A stretch of DNA of 64,000 nucleotides from Voacanga thouarsii (Eukaryota > Streptophyta > Magnoliopsida > Gentianales > Apocynaceae): contig JANUWF010001218.1 in the NCBI GenBank assembly GCA_026120185.1, positions 1,860,001-1,924,000 of the forward strand, in the 5' to 3' direction. The first letter of the stretch is position 1; each line of letters opens with the position of its first letter. The notes below the pieces were generated by a model. The model was not told the origin of the DNA and searched no databases. It saw only the letters and a list, made by a program, of their open reading frames with translations. Positions 47,665-59,738 of the stretch are shown one piece after another. The position numbers and the translations under genes were made by a program.

Positions 47665-49493
47665 TGAAAGTTTAAAATGGTAAAAATGATCAAAACGAAA
47701 ATTTTACCTTTGTGTTTAAGTGGCCCTCTTCGCACTAGTGCAGATGTCTATATAAGGATATTTTTGGCTAGTGGCTCATGTCCTTGCAAACATTTATTGC
47801 GTCTCATCCACATGAAATTTTTGATTTTCTGAAATGGTGCCCGTAGCATAGTCGGTGAAGGTTTAAAATTTGAACTCCGAAGACTTTTGTTTTCTTTTCT
47901 TTTGCTTCTGTAAATCACCCACACACAGAATAGCCCAAAAAAAAAAAAAAAAAAAAACACTGCCCCTTCAATTCATTTCACATCCATTTCAATCTATCCC
48001 CGAGAGAGAATACAATCGCATGCAAACAGAAAGCATTAATGCTTTCTGTTATCCTGCACGCGAAACAACACGAGTTTCATCCCGTGTTGTATTTTAATTT
48101 AATTTAATTAATTAATTAAATTAAATTTTAATTTTTTTATAAATTTTATTTTACCTTGGTCTTATTCATTGGGCTAGATAAATTATTTATTCTTGGGCTT
48201 GAATACCCATAAATAATAAATCTCAATTATTTATTTTTTGGGCTTTATTAAACTGCCCAATAAATAATTAACAAGCCCAAATAGACTAAATAAAATTTCA
48301 TACCTTTTATCTAATTCCAGATTAATTTTTTAATTATTCAATCTAGGTCTTGGGCCTTGAATAATTAATTAATCAATTTAAATTAGATCAAATAAATATT
48401 CTCTCTCGTACATTTTATTTTATTCTAACCTAATAATAAATTAAAATAATAAAATAAAAACCCATAATTATCAAGACCAATTTCTTAATCTAAATCTTTC
48501 ATGACTTAAGGGCTATTTCGGTGACCAAAAGACACATTATCTTAGCTACTAAAATGACCAAAATGTCTCTATTATATAAATAGCTATATTTTACATTTTA
48601 AATATTTTTTGACATCACCATAAGAAAATATTGACCCCAAGGACAATACTGCGTTAGCAAAGTTTTCGACCTACAGGTGTAATGACTAAAATACCCCTCT
48701 ACGTATCGCCGTGCAATTAGAAAGGAAGTGTGTACTAATACTTCTCTAATAGACATCTACCATTCTTAGACCTCTAGTCCAATAATCCACAACTCTTGGA
48801 ATGTTTTCACTTTTTAAGAGAGTTACCCTAAAGTAAACATCCAAATTATATTCCCCAGGGCTCTAGATAATTAGATTATATGAACAGTCACAAGGGGTGA
48901 TATGGCATAGAAGTTATCTTGTATAAGTCTATCTCAACTAACTAGTCACATATACCCAATATATAAGTATATTGGTTCTACGAAGGAACCTCAATTACAG
49001 TATATTAAAGTATATGCTTCTAACTTCGTCAGACTACCAACTTATACTCAAGCGGTAGAGTATTAGTTCATGCTGTAACAGTAATAGTTTGGGTTTTTTT
49101 TTAATAGTACTTTTAGAAACTACTATTATAGGTCTTGTTCTACGTATTCAAAATATGGTCATGCTATGAAGTGAGTGGACTACTCACTGGCTAAAGGTAA
49201 GCCATTTTCTATTTGAAATTCATAACACAATAACCTATACATGATGAGATTCTCATTCTCATCAATCGGTTAAGAACAAACATTTATATGTTAAGTAACC
49301 CGTAATCCATACCTTACTGTGAAAGACCACCATTCACATAGATCACTTACTTAAACACAATAGGTCATTTCCAAACAAAAATCGTACACAAATAAAATGT
49401 AAATTCACAAACAAATTCTGAGAATAAATTCTTTTATTAATAAATTTGATAATTACATCAAATAATCTAGTTTAGAGGGCATATATTCTAACA
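47665..49493 (-). mobile_element. Solo copia LTR, 1829 bp, perfect target duplication ATATG
   Basis: The ends are TG and CA, with ATATG at 47660-47664 and 49494-49498. Unit A keeps the empty site (GATATATGTTGCAA near 30358). The half nearest 49493 is related to the copia-0 LTR (about 3270-4257), with shared phrases such as GACTACTCACTGGCTAAAGG. No internal coding is present, as expected after LTR-LTR recombination. Confidence 0.95.
48025..48127. repeat. Cluster of three palindromes in the solo LTR
   Basis: 48025-48050 is a perfect 26-bp palindrome (half-site AACAGAAAGCATT). 48066-48090 is a hairpin with arms ACAACACG and CGTGTTGT. 48091-48127 is an AT-only palindrome around TTAATTAATTAA. A run of about 20 A lies nearby at 47937-47956. 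Confidence 0.8.
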
Positions 49494-50984
49494 ATATGTT
49501 GCAATGATTTAAAATTAAAAGTGGATTCAAGGATAGAAAGACTAACAAAGAGCTTTATTGAAGCTACATGTTACCATGCAGGTCACACTACACATCACCA
49601 TGCATCATTTGAGTTTCAAAAGTCAAGATACTGGAGATCATGGCGTCGTGCACAAAAACTTCAATGGCAGAAATATCAAAACATGTGGTAGCCGATGGTG
49701 TCGTGCAGCTCAATGTTGACATCGCCATGCATGAGTACAACACATATCTATAGTCAAGTCTTACAACGTCGTTTGAAGCTAAAACAAGTGAAGGAAAGCA
49801 TGCATAGCACCATGCAAAACACCTTCCATGACACCGTGCAACATCGCAGATTAGCCCATATTCTATAATTTTTAGGGGTTTCAAGAAGAACCTATAAATA
49901 CTTCTTATTTGGGTCATTTCAAGGAAGGAGCAAGAGAGCTACTTGAAATACAATTGAGAGAACCCCTTGGAAACATTAAGAAGAGCTAGGAGAGAAGATG
50001 AAGGTAAGATCAGAGAAAAAAAAGGAGTATCCCAAAGAAAATTCAAAGTAGAAGAATGACACTTGTTCATGAGTGTTTTTTTTTTTTTTTTGTATATTTA
50101 ATTTGGTAATGTTAATATTAGTTGGATTTAAATGTGTTTAAAGGGTTGTACCCTAATTTGATCTTGTATTGGATTATTGGTTGGTTTATTGAATTCTATT
50201 CGAGTATTCTATCGCTTCAGTTTGATTAATTGGATTAATAGATTGAGATATTCTCTTATATTGAATTTGAGAAAAGATGTATGAGATGGGTGTCCATTTT
50301 TATTCGTTCAATAGATTTATTTTTCCTTGATGAACTTGAGAAAGAATTTGGGAAATAAGAACTTTGTGATAGAAGGGATTGTTGAGTCACCTAGATATAG
50401 GGGCTTTGGTATTTTTTGGCTTAATAATTGTGGGTCTTTGATTTATATGCATCCTTGAGTTTGATTTGTATGATAGAGACATCTATGGGTTGGATTCAAG
50501 GATAGTGAACTCGTTATTTGAGAAAGAGTGAGTTTTACAATGTTGAAAAGCCTTTGCCAATACTTGAATTTGAATTTAATTAATTAAGTGATATTTGATA
50601 CATGATCATTATTTGGGAAAAATCACTTTGATTGCATGTCTAATCACCTTTTTTTACTTGTGTCTTACTCTTGTGATCTTCTAAACTCTACTTTGTAATT
50701 AGGTTGATATATTCTTGTTGTGCTTATTAGTAGTTAATTAGAATTAGTAGTAGTAAGTATCCTTATTTCTCTATATTCAGTTAATTGAACAATGAAACAA
50801 GAGTGAAAGTAGGGGTGGCTGATACAGTTCCTATGAATTCTTTGATATTTACCAACTAAACTCTATACTACATAATAGATATACTTGCCCAAATATGTAT
50901 CTGTATGAGTTAAATTGGTATTTTAAATTAAGATTTGAACGTATTTCTATAACATACTAGCAAGAACACACAATGCACACATCA

Positions 50985-52193
50985 AGTTTATTGCACGATC
51001 GTTTGTTAATATCTTGAAAACACTTGAGTTTTGTTTATTTAATTGTTGTTTAGTTTGTAATCTCTTTTATTTTTATTTTTCTTAGGTAGTTGATATATTC
51101 ATTTTTTTTTAGGATACTTTAATTTTAAATATTTTTGCTTTTACGCTTTTGTTCTATTGGGCTTTTGTGAATATTTGTGATACTAACTTTGTTTTGGGTC
51201 TGGATATATTTGTTTAGTTCATAATTATTGATTTTTCTTGATTTCATTTGAGTTTTGGAGGACATTGATTGGGGTTCAATTTGATTAGGTTATCTCTCAT
51301 TTTGGTGAGTACCTTTTGAGGAAAATTTGATACAAATGTCTTGGGAATCTCATTAAGAAGATCAAGCACAAAATCTTGAAGTCTACAGGGAGTCGACAAC
51401 AACATGCAAGGTAATAGAGCTAGCTCTGTCTAAATAGTCAAAAGAAAAGAAAACTGAAAAAAACGTGCTAGAAACCACCCCTCCTATCCCATATCCAAGA
51501 AGACTTAAAAACGAAAAGGATGAGGAATAATTCCGTAAATTTTTGAAAATGTTTAAACATGTTCATATTAATTTTCCATTGGTTGAAGCTCTAGCACAAA
51601 TACCCAAATATGCCAAGTTCTTCAAGGATGTCTTGTCAAATAAAAGCAAAAGTTGAAAAATCTTCATTCACACTACTTTTGTATTAGCTTACCCAGAAAA
51701 GAAAATAAGAGTTTAATGAGAGTAATGTAAAAGTTAAAAGATCTTTAATTATATATCTCTACTAGGCATTTACATTATCTTGCATAAGTGAGAATATAGA
51801 TCAATCTTCTATATACTACCTATGATTGTAGTAGTATTGGAAGTTAGAGAACTTAAGTTAACTTATTATTCTTTGTTTATATGAATCACTTGATTTGTAT
51901 TCTTGACTTAGGAAATAAGGACGGAACATGTTGAATAAGTATAAACTTATTTAATTCAATTTCGATAGCCCTAGTCATTTCTATCCTTATACACTACTTT
52001 ACACAAAAATTGGCATAGCTAATTAGGTGTTAAATTGGATTCTTAAATCAAAAGAGAGATAATACCTCTACCATACTGGCCAAACTTCTTTCAAAATATT
52101 TTATCTTTTTAAAATGTGCTTTGAAAAAGCTTTTTGCTTGAGGTTTTTAAGTCTTATTTGCTTGAGGACAAGCAAAGTTTAAATGTGAGAGAG
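50985..52193 (+). pseudogene. Gypsy interior: Athila-like gag/protease-boundary remnant
   Basis: Around 51470-51660 the frame reads PPIPYPRRLKNEKDEE, stop, FRKFLKMFKHVHINFPLVEA and LAQIPKYAKFFKDVLSNK. This matches the Athila/Tat segment whose consensus runs PPFPQRL, FLE-FK-LHINIPF-EAL-QMP-YAKF-KDIL. The rest is noncoding. No primer site of the usual tRNA type was recognised just inside the 5' LTR. Confidence 0.8.
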
Positions 52194-53801
52194 TAATAAT
52201 TCTTCATTATATGCATATTTTACATGTTATTTGTGCTTTAAAGTCTTTAGAATTTGCTATAGATTGCTATTTATCCCCCTATTTTCTCTTTGTTTGATAT
52301 ACATTGCAATGATTTGAAATTAGAAGAGGATTTAAGGAAAAAAAGATTGAAAAAGAGCTATACTGAAGTTACACATTGCTATACAGGTTACACTACCTGT
52401 CGTTGTGTAGCATCTAACTTTCACAAGTCAAAATACTAGAGGTCTACACGACGCCATGCACAACACCTTCAACGGTGCCATACATTTGGTAGTCGATGGT
52501 GTCGTGCAGCACAATATCAATATCACTATACATGATTACAACATACATCTATAGTCAAGTCTCACGACGTCATTTAAAGCTAAAACAAGTGAAGAAAATT
52601 ATGTAAGTCACTGTGTAGAACACCTTCTACGGTGCCGTTCAACTTCATAGATTAGCCCCTATTATGCAATTTTTAGAGCTTTTCAATAAGAACTTATAAA
52701 TACTTCTTATATGGCTCATTTCAAGGAAGGAGCAAGAGAGCCACATGAAATACAACTGAGAGAACCCTTTGAAAACATTAAGGAGAGTTAGAAAAAGCAG
52801 ATTAAAGCAATATTGAAGAAGAAAAGGAGCAGCTAAAAGAAGATTCAAAGTTGAGGAATGTCACTTGTCCATGAGTTTTTCTTTTCTTTTATTTTGTAGA
52901 TTTGATTTGAGAAAATTAATATTACTTGGATTTAATTATATTTAAAGAGTTGTATCCTAATTTGATCTTGTATTGGATTGTTATTATTTAATTTATTGAA
53001 TTCTATTTGAGTATTCTATCATTTGGATTTGATTAATTGCATTGATAGATTGAGATATTCTCTTATATTGAATTTAAGAAAGGATGTATAAGATGGGTAC
53101 CATTTTTATTTATTCAATGGATTTGTTTTCTCTTGATGAACTTGAAAAAGGATTTGGGGGATGATAATTTTGTGATAGAAGGGGTTATTGGGTTACTTAG
53201 AGATAGGGGCTTTGGCATCTTTTAACTTAATAATTGTAGGTCTTTAATTTATATGCATCATTGAGTTTGATTTGTACGATAGATATATCTATGGGTTGGG
53301 CTCAAAGATAGAGAACATATTACTTGAGAAAGAATGAGTTTTATAATATTGGAAAACCTTTGACATTACTTGAATTTGAATTCAATTGAATAAGCGATAT
53401 TTGATACAGGATTATTATTTAGGAAAAATCACTTTGATTACATATCTAATATCATTTTCTTACATGTGTCTTACTCTTGTGATCTTCTAGACTTTACCTT
53501 GTAATTGGATTGATATATTATTGTTATACTCATTAGTAGTTAATTAGAATTAGTACTAGTTAGTGTCATTATTTCTCTAATTTTAGTTGATTGAACAATG
53601 AAATAAGAATGGATATAGCAGTAGTTGATATAGTTCTTAGGGATTCTTTTATACTTACCAACTAAACTTTATAGTACATGACATGTATACTTGCCCAAAT
53701 GTAGATGTGTATGAGTTAAATTGGTATTTTAAATTAAAACTTGATTGTGTTTTGAACATATTTCTATAACATACTAGTAATAACACATAACGCGCACATC
53801 A
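52194..53801 (+). repeat. 3' LTR of the gypsy element
   Basis: 1608 bp, starts TAATAATTC (TG mutated to TA) and ends GCGCACATCA. Collinear with the 5' LTR. Confidence 0.87.
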
Positions 53802-53804
53802 TTT

Positions 53805-54190
53805 CTTTCTCTTGGTCTTTTAATGGTATTTGGATGAAGATCTGGAAGCTGGATTGTCCTCCAAGTGTAAAGATGTGGTTATGGCAAATCTTTTCGGGTG
53901 CCTATATGGGAGAACCTATCAAAGAAGTTTCCCCTTCATGTTACAAAATTTTGTCGTTGTCCACATGAAATGAATTTGATTTCCATGTAATTCTTGATTG
54001 TCAATTAGCTAGTCTATTTGGGACTACAAGGGTATCACTATATCAGATTTGATAAGAGGGATTAGTTCTTGGTTTAATTTTGTGGTCAAAGTTTTTCGTA
54101 GAGGAGGAGTTAACTTGCTATGTAGGGTGGCAATGGTATTTGTTATAGATGGATTTCAGGAACAAACCAAAAACTCTAATGGCAAAAACC
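53805..54190 (+). pseudogene. LINE zf-RVT domain remnant
   Basis: SFNGIWMKIWKLDCPPSVKM then WLWQIFSG reads like the zf-RVT domain at the end of plant LINE ORF2 (WK-IW-LKVPPKVK-FLW). VILDCQLASLFG corresponds to the HxLxxC--A--vW stretch. It is plausibly the continuation of the LINE at 45890-46515, separated by later insertions. Confidence 0.75.
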
Positions 54191-54200
54191 ACACAAGACG

Positions 54201-54320
<120 letters not shown>

Positions 54321-54568
54321 AGAAATAAAATAACAAGAAATGAGTTAAAAAAGAGGCACAAAAATTACTTGATTTGGTCAAATAACTTACCTCCACAATG
54401 GAGGAGTAACAAAATTTCACTATGAAAGATGCAACATACAAAGTACTCCTAAACCCATAAACATTCATTAATACAGAATAAAAAACCACAAAAGAACAAA
54501 CACCTAAAATGGGCCACAAAACTCTCTTATGTTGGTGCTATAAAAAAAACCAAAAACAAAGCCTCAAA

Positions 54569-55448
54569 TAGGGCTATAAACGGGTCCAATCGGGTCCGGG
54601 ACAAAGTGTCCCAGACCCGGACCCGATTAAAGAAAAAGGACCCGAACCCAACCCGATTACCCGTCGGGTATAAAATGAAGAGACCCATACCCGCATATGC
54701 GGGTATCGGGTCCGGGTCAAGTATACCCGGCCCGAAAATTATAAAACATATTTCTTTATTTAAAATTTAAAAAAATTTTATTCACATTTAAACTAAAAAT
54801 GTGAATAATAGCCTTAGTATCAATAATAACTATAATTCCAACTCTGTAGCAAATTCCAAAACCAATAATTGCCAATTGCAGAGGCAACAACATTTATTTT
54901 GTAGGCAGTGGCGTAGAAAACTTATGGACAATTGATGAGAATATGGAACAGCTTGGGTTGTATAATATGGTTGATGGGGCTAGAGATCTTTTAGATACAA
55001 TATGGGATTTGAAAACAAAGCCATACAAAATATATGTTTCCAAATTACAACCTTAAAAAGGCACAGCATGTTACAAGAATCAATTGCTTTCCAACAAAAT
55101 ATAGATCAATTTTCACAAATTTGTCTAGTACTAGCAATATTTCCTAAATATAAGCTTTATAAGTTTTTATTATAGTTCATGATAATAATATAGATTATTT
55201 GACTCTCAAAAAATTCATAACATAATATATTTTATATATAATATAATATATATTTTATATTTTATATAATATATTATATATAATAGAATTTATTAATCGG
55301 GTAATCGGGTACGGGTACTATAGTTCCATACCCGGACCCAATTATATAGAGTAAACGGGTCCCGATCGAATAAAAAAATAAGTATACTAGACCCGTTATA
55401 AATGGGTCCGGTACGGGTCTGGGTATACCCGACCCATTGACAGCCCTA
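54569..55448. mobile_element. hAT-type MITE, 880 bp, target duplication GCCTCAAA
   Basis: The left end TAGGGCTATAAACGGGTC and right end (reverse complement) TAGGGCTGTCAATGGGTC are inverted repeats with three mismatches in 18. The 8-bp direct repeats GCCTCAAA at 54561-54568 and 55449-55456 are perfect, as hAT insertion requires. Both subterminal regions are packed with CGGGT/ACCCG words, the kind of repeats hAT transposases bind. The AT-rich centre codes for nothing. Confidence 0.95.
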
Positions 55449-55869
55449 GCCTCAAATATATAGGTATAATAGGCCATAGATGACTTCTCCTTTTCCCATG
55501 TGGGATGGAGGTCATCCTTACAAATCTTTACCTTAACTTTTATACCAAACTTAAATATAATAGTTTTGCCCCATCTTCTGCACAAAGGTCCAAAAATTAT
55601 AAGTCAGGAATAGTGAATACTAATTAAATTTAGGCATTGTTTGAATAGTTCACCCACTCCTATTCCTTATACAATAAACAATGCATATGCAATTAAATTT
55701 GCATATCTTTGTAGTGATCAAATCTTTCCTTGTGATCTATTGTTGGCTATAGAATGTGCCTCTTCTTTGGAACTTCATAAAAAATTACATGTTCAACATA
55801 AATTTATAGGTGCTTGTACCGAACTTTGCTAAATTGAAGGATTAGAACTTCCAATTTCAATTTATACCT

Positions 55870-57000
55870 ACTCATGTATACCATCTTTGCCTGTACAAGA
55901 AGAACTACAAAACTCCTTTTCGGAATTTCATATAAATAACATATCAAATGTAACATCTCTCCTTATTACAAATTTTGACAATTTGGGATTAGACAACTAT
56001 AATCTATATCTTTTCATCCTAGAAATATACATACAGAAAATACATTTCTTTACTCTAAACTCCAATTTCCCATAATTAAAAACAAGTGTACTAGATACTT
56101 AAAACTTTCAAATTAGAGTAATTAGCAAGAGTACCTTACTAAACTTTCTTATGAGTTTTAAAATCAAGAGTTGCAAAAAGAGCACGGTTGAGAGTGTATG
56201 AAGTTGTAAAAATTACCTCTACCTAAAAATCATTTGTCAAATCTACAATTGAAATCATACAATACGCTCTTTTTGAAAGGATTTTTTTTTTATACGTTCA
56301 GCATACCATTTTATTGAAGCGTTATTCTCACTATATAATACCAAATAATTCCTTCATTCTTACAAAATTTATCAAATGTTTTCACAAAAATTCCATGCTA
56401 TTATTTGTTTTCAACCGGTTAATCTGTTCATCTGTTTGTTTCTCAATCAAAACTTTCCAATGCTTAAAAGTTAAGTAAATATTACTCTTATTTGTTAAAA
56501 AAATAGACATATACTTTCTTTGAATAATTATCAATGAAAGTCAATATGTACTTAGCATCACTCATAGAAAGAGTATGAGATGTACCCCCAAAGATTTGTA
56601 TGAATATAATCTAAAATATGTTTACTTTAGTATTGTGAATTGAATCTCATCACTTTCTACTTTTCAAAATATAATACTCACATAAGCCTAATGTTTCTTT
56701 CCATATGTAGTGCTTGTAGATTATAGTATTACCTAGTTATGCTCCCTCTTTCCCTATAAAAGAATGATTATTAAAGAGAGAAGATTATATCGGTGCTTCA
56801 AAGTGGATGATGGGCATCATGAATGATAGGATATTGGGCACCTCTCAATTGCTATTACCTCTGAATAGAAGCCACGAACTATATGAAGTGACAAGATAAA
56901 CATTGCACTTGTTATATGTCCCTGCCTTAAATAGAAATATAAGAACCACATACTCTATCTTTTTTTTTGAATGTTTAATTTGATTTTCATACTTACTACT
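55870..57000 (-). pseudogene. Degenerate copia integrase region
   Basis: The minus strand holds DAKYILTFIDNYSKKVYVYF near 56560 (family: YF-TFIDDYSRK-WVYF), then EFFVKTFDKFCKNEGIIWYY near 56360, then ANYSNLKV and KCIF near 56080, and VIRRDVTFD near 55950. Stops and shifts are frequent. RT and RNase H between this and the LTR to the left are missing, so the element is internally deleted. Confidence 0.75.
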
Positions 57001-59570
57001 TCATTTGGGATGGTATCTGATAAATTATTCCTTATCATTTTTGGATGCAAAATTTGAAATTCTACTAATTAAACAAATTATAGACGGCCACTTAAGGCTT
57101 TATTACTGGATATGCATCCTTGAAAAGAATTCACATGAAGTTTGGGAGGATATTGTTGGACACATTTTGTGGGTACAGTATTAAGTGTAAGAAAGATTAT
57201 ATCGAGCACAAACTTACGTGAGTGATTATCCTCTCTGTGGATACAGTTGCATATCTATGCGCGCAAGGATAGGGTTATATGAAAAATGCTTTTAAATAGT
57301 TAATGGTTTGTAGGCTTTTTGGCAGGAAGAGAGGTACACCTCTTCTCGTTTGATATCCGATGGTACAATACTCTTAGATAAAAGATAGGAAATATATATT
57401 TGTCTCTTTCTAATTTTCTTATAGGGTATTTAGATTAAGTGGCGTGGAAGTAGAAAGAAGTTAGGAGAATGAAAGCATCGAAGAGAGGATAAAAGCGAAT
57501 ATAGTGATGACTATTGTGGAAATTGCTAGTTGTATAATTGGCAATATTTGAGTAAACGAATTGGAGTTGATTTAGGACACTAATTCTAGAAGAATTGATA
57601 TTATTTTTTTGGAATCTTTGTGAAGATCATGCTATGCTATGAAGTTATGAAGTATTTTTGGGTTTAGAGAAGATATGGATGATCTTGATGAGTATCTTTT
57701 AAGCAATATTCTAATTCAATAAGAAAACAAAGTATTCTATTATCATTGTCAAGGTTATCGTCTAACAAGTATGTTCAACAGGAGTCCTTGACAAATTGAA
57801 GTTGTTTTTAGAAACTATAATATTAGCAAGGTTTGATGCATGAGTAATTTGAATTAGATTAGGAAACTAAAGTCGAGATATAGGGAATCTTGGAGTTATA
57901 TCAGAGAAGATCTTATACAGATTTTTTCATAAAGATAGAATTTAGGTGAGATTGGACTTGTCAAGATTTAGGAAGCTACAAGGCTTAAGCATATTCCTAA
58001 TTTGACAAGGAATCTAACACTCTATTGTGATATTTATAAAAGCGACTAAAGAAAAGAAAAGACGCGTTATACTAAAAGAGATTCTTCATAATTTGGTCAA
58101 AGAAATAGAGTGGGGGAGCATATGCTTTAGAGCACTCTCAGAATATAATCATTAATTGATAGATCTCATTGTTAAAGCGTGCTTCTGATTCAAATTGATA
58201 GCTACAACAATTTATCATCTCCTCAAAGGGAGTTGAATCAATCTATTCCTTCTTCAAAGCAAAGACCTGAATTAATTTATTCCTTCTTCAAAGCAAACAC
58301 CTTTTTGATGGGAAGGTTTAATGAAGTCAAACGAAGTATTGCTGTGTTATAGTAACGAAGGTTGAAGAGAGTTCAATTGAGATAGTTAGGTCTAGCAAAG
58401 GTCTTCTAGAAGTTTGACAAAAGAATATTGGCATGGTGTTCTATTAGAGTCTATTAGGGATCACTTGGTAATTGATACAAGTGTATTTCTTGTAACTTTT
58501 GTTAAAATTTAGTAGACATTTTTATTGGTTTAGGACTTACAAACGTAGCATTGTTGATAATTGAACCGTGTTAACAATCTACTATATTTGTTGAACTATT
58601 TATTTTCTATATATCAAACTATCACAATCACTGTGTTACCAATTTGTTATATTTATTGAACTTTTTATTTACAATATGTCAAACTAACACATCTCAACAG
58701 GAAAGTTTAATAACAATACAAGAGATTAAAAAACCAAATTATAAAATGACAAATAAAATGTGCAACACAGAGTTAAGAATTAAACACATGACCTCACGAG
58801 ATAATACCTTCTACCCTTTGTTGTTGGGATATATCGCCTTTTACTGTTGCACCATATGTCTTGGGAACTTACTAAATTTATAGTATTTGATGGTACATAA
58901 GTTTCTTTACTTGCTTTACCTAATGGGGAATTCTAAGGTGAACTGGGTGCATAGTAAATCACTACTTTAATAAATTATATTATATACCATATAAATTATA
59001 TGATACTACTTATTAAAACATCTAACCTACACTGGACTGGTTCATCTTAGAAGTTTTGTTACCGAATTCCCAATCCCAGTGGCTTCAATTTTACCGAACG
59101 CATGTTGCGCTGAAAAATACAAAGTTCATAATGCTAAAATTTTTTGCTTTTTTACATGGCTAGAAAGAGCATGATCTGTGTGAATCTTTTTACTTATTTT
59201 CTAAAAAATTTCTCAAATTGTAATCCCGTCTGTGCATGGTATTGTTGAGCTGTGTCGATCATTTAATTAGTATCATCTCATTCTTTTCAGTTATATTCAC
59301 TATTTATCATATTCTAAATATTCGATTTTGTCATCATTAATATTCTTCCAATGATATATGTTTTTTCAAGATACTAATATCATCTAAATGAATTCCTCAG
59401 ATGATATGGAATTTGAAATAGACATGATTTTGATTGCAATTTAGATACTCTGGCTCTCTTCTGTCATTCTGTTGTGTTGTGAAATTTTAGAGAGTAAATA
59501 AATTGTAGCACCAGCAAATCAGAAGTTATCAGAGACTAAACTACAATAAGGTCAAGCTAATGGTCCTTGT
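57001..59570. other. Intergenic/repeat debris, no gene seen
   Basis: AT-rich, without a convincing coding region. A short phrase KHIPNLTRNL near 57985 (plus strand) is like the copia pre-integrase motif but stands alone. 59480-59738 should include the 3' untranslated region and terminator of the gene to the right. Confidence 0.5.
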
Positions 59571-59738
59571 TATTCAGTGGGCATTCATTGCTCCTACTGC
59601 TACATATATCTAATAAAACATTTAGCTATCCAAGTTGAACCAGCCGGGGCGGTGAAGAAAAAGGTCAATGTAAAACTGATCATGAAGCCTAACCAGCTTT
59701 TTCTCCATAGCAGAAGATTTGGAAAAGCCGAGGCACGA

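Larger units (their letters stand above)
30867..50134. repeat. Tandem segmental duplication, unit B
   Basis: Collinear with unit A after removal of the Helitron (31330-34919), copia-2 (37730-43304) and solo LTR (47665-49493). It also differs by a replaced stretch (about 37312-37547 against 22487-22589) and by a chimeric copia-1B that ends early at 45371. Confidence 0.88.
47555..50984 (+). repeat. 5' LTR of the gypsy element (interrupted by solo LTR)
   Basis: It starts TGATAATTGTTC and ends ACACATCA. Its first ~616 bp also occur at 30254-30869. Confidence 0.88.
47555..53801 (+). mobile_element. Ty3/gypsy (Athila/Tat-type) element with very short interior
   Basis: LTRs at 47555-50984 (1596 bp after removing the nested solo LTR and its target repeat) and 52194-53801 (1608 bp) are collinear. 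Flanks are TTTCA and TTTCT, a 5-bp duplication with one mismatch. The 1.2-kb interior holds an Athila-like gag/protease-boundary remnant and the typical 3' phrase TTGCTTGAGGACAAGCAAAG followed by a purine run. RT and integrase are absent, so this is an internally deleted or non-autonomous form. Confidence 0.85.

Noticed and set aside
57960..58020. KHIPNLTRNL, like a copia pre-integrase motif
   Set aside because: Too short, isolated, and on the opposite strand to the copia remnant next to it.
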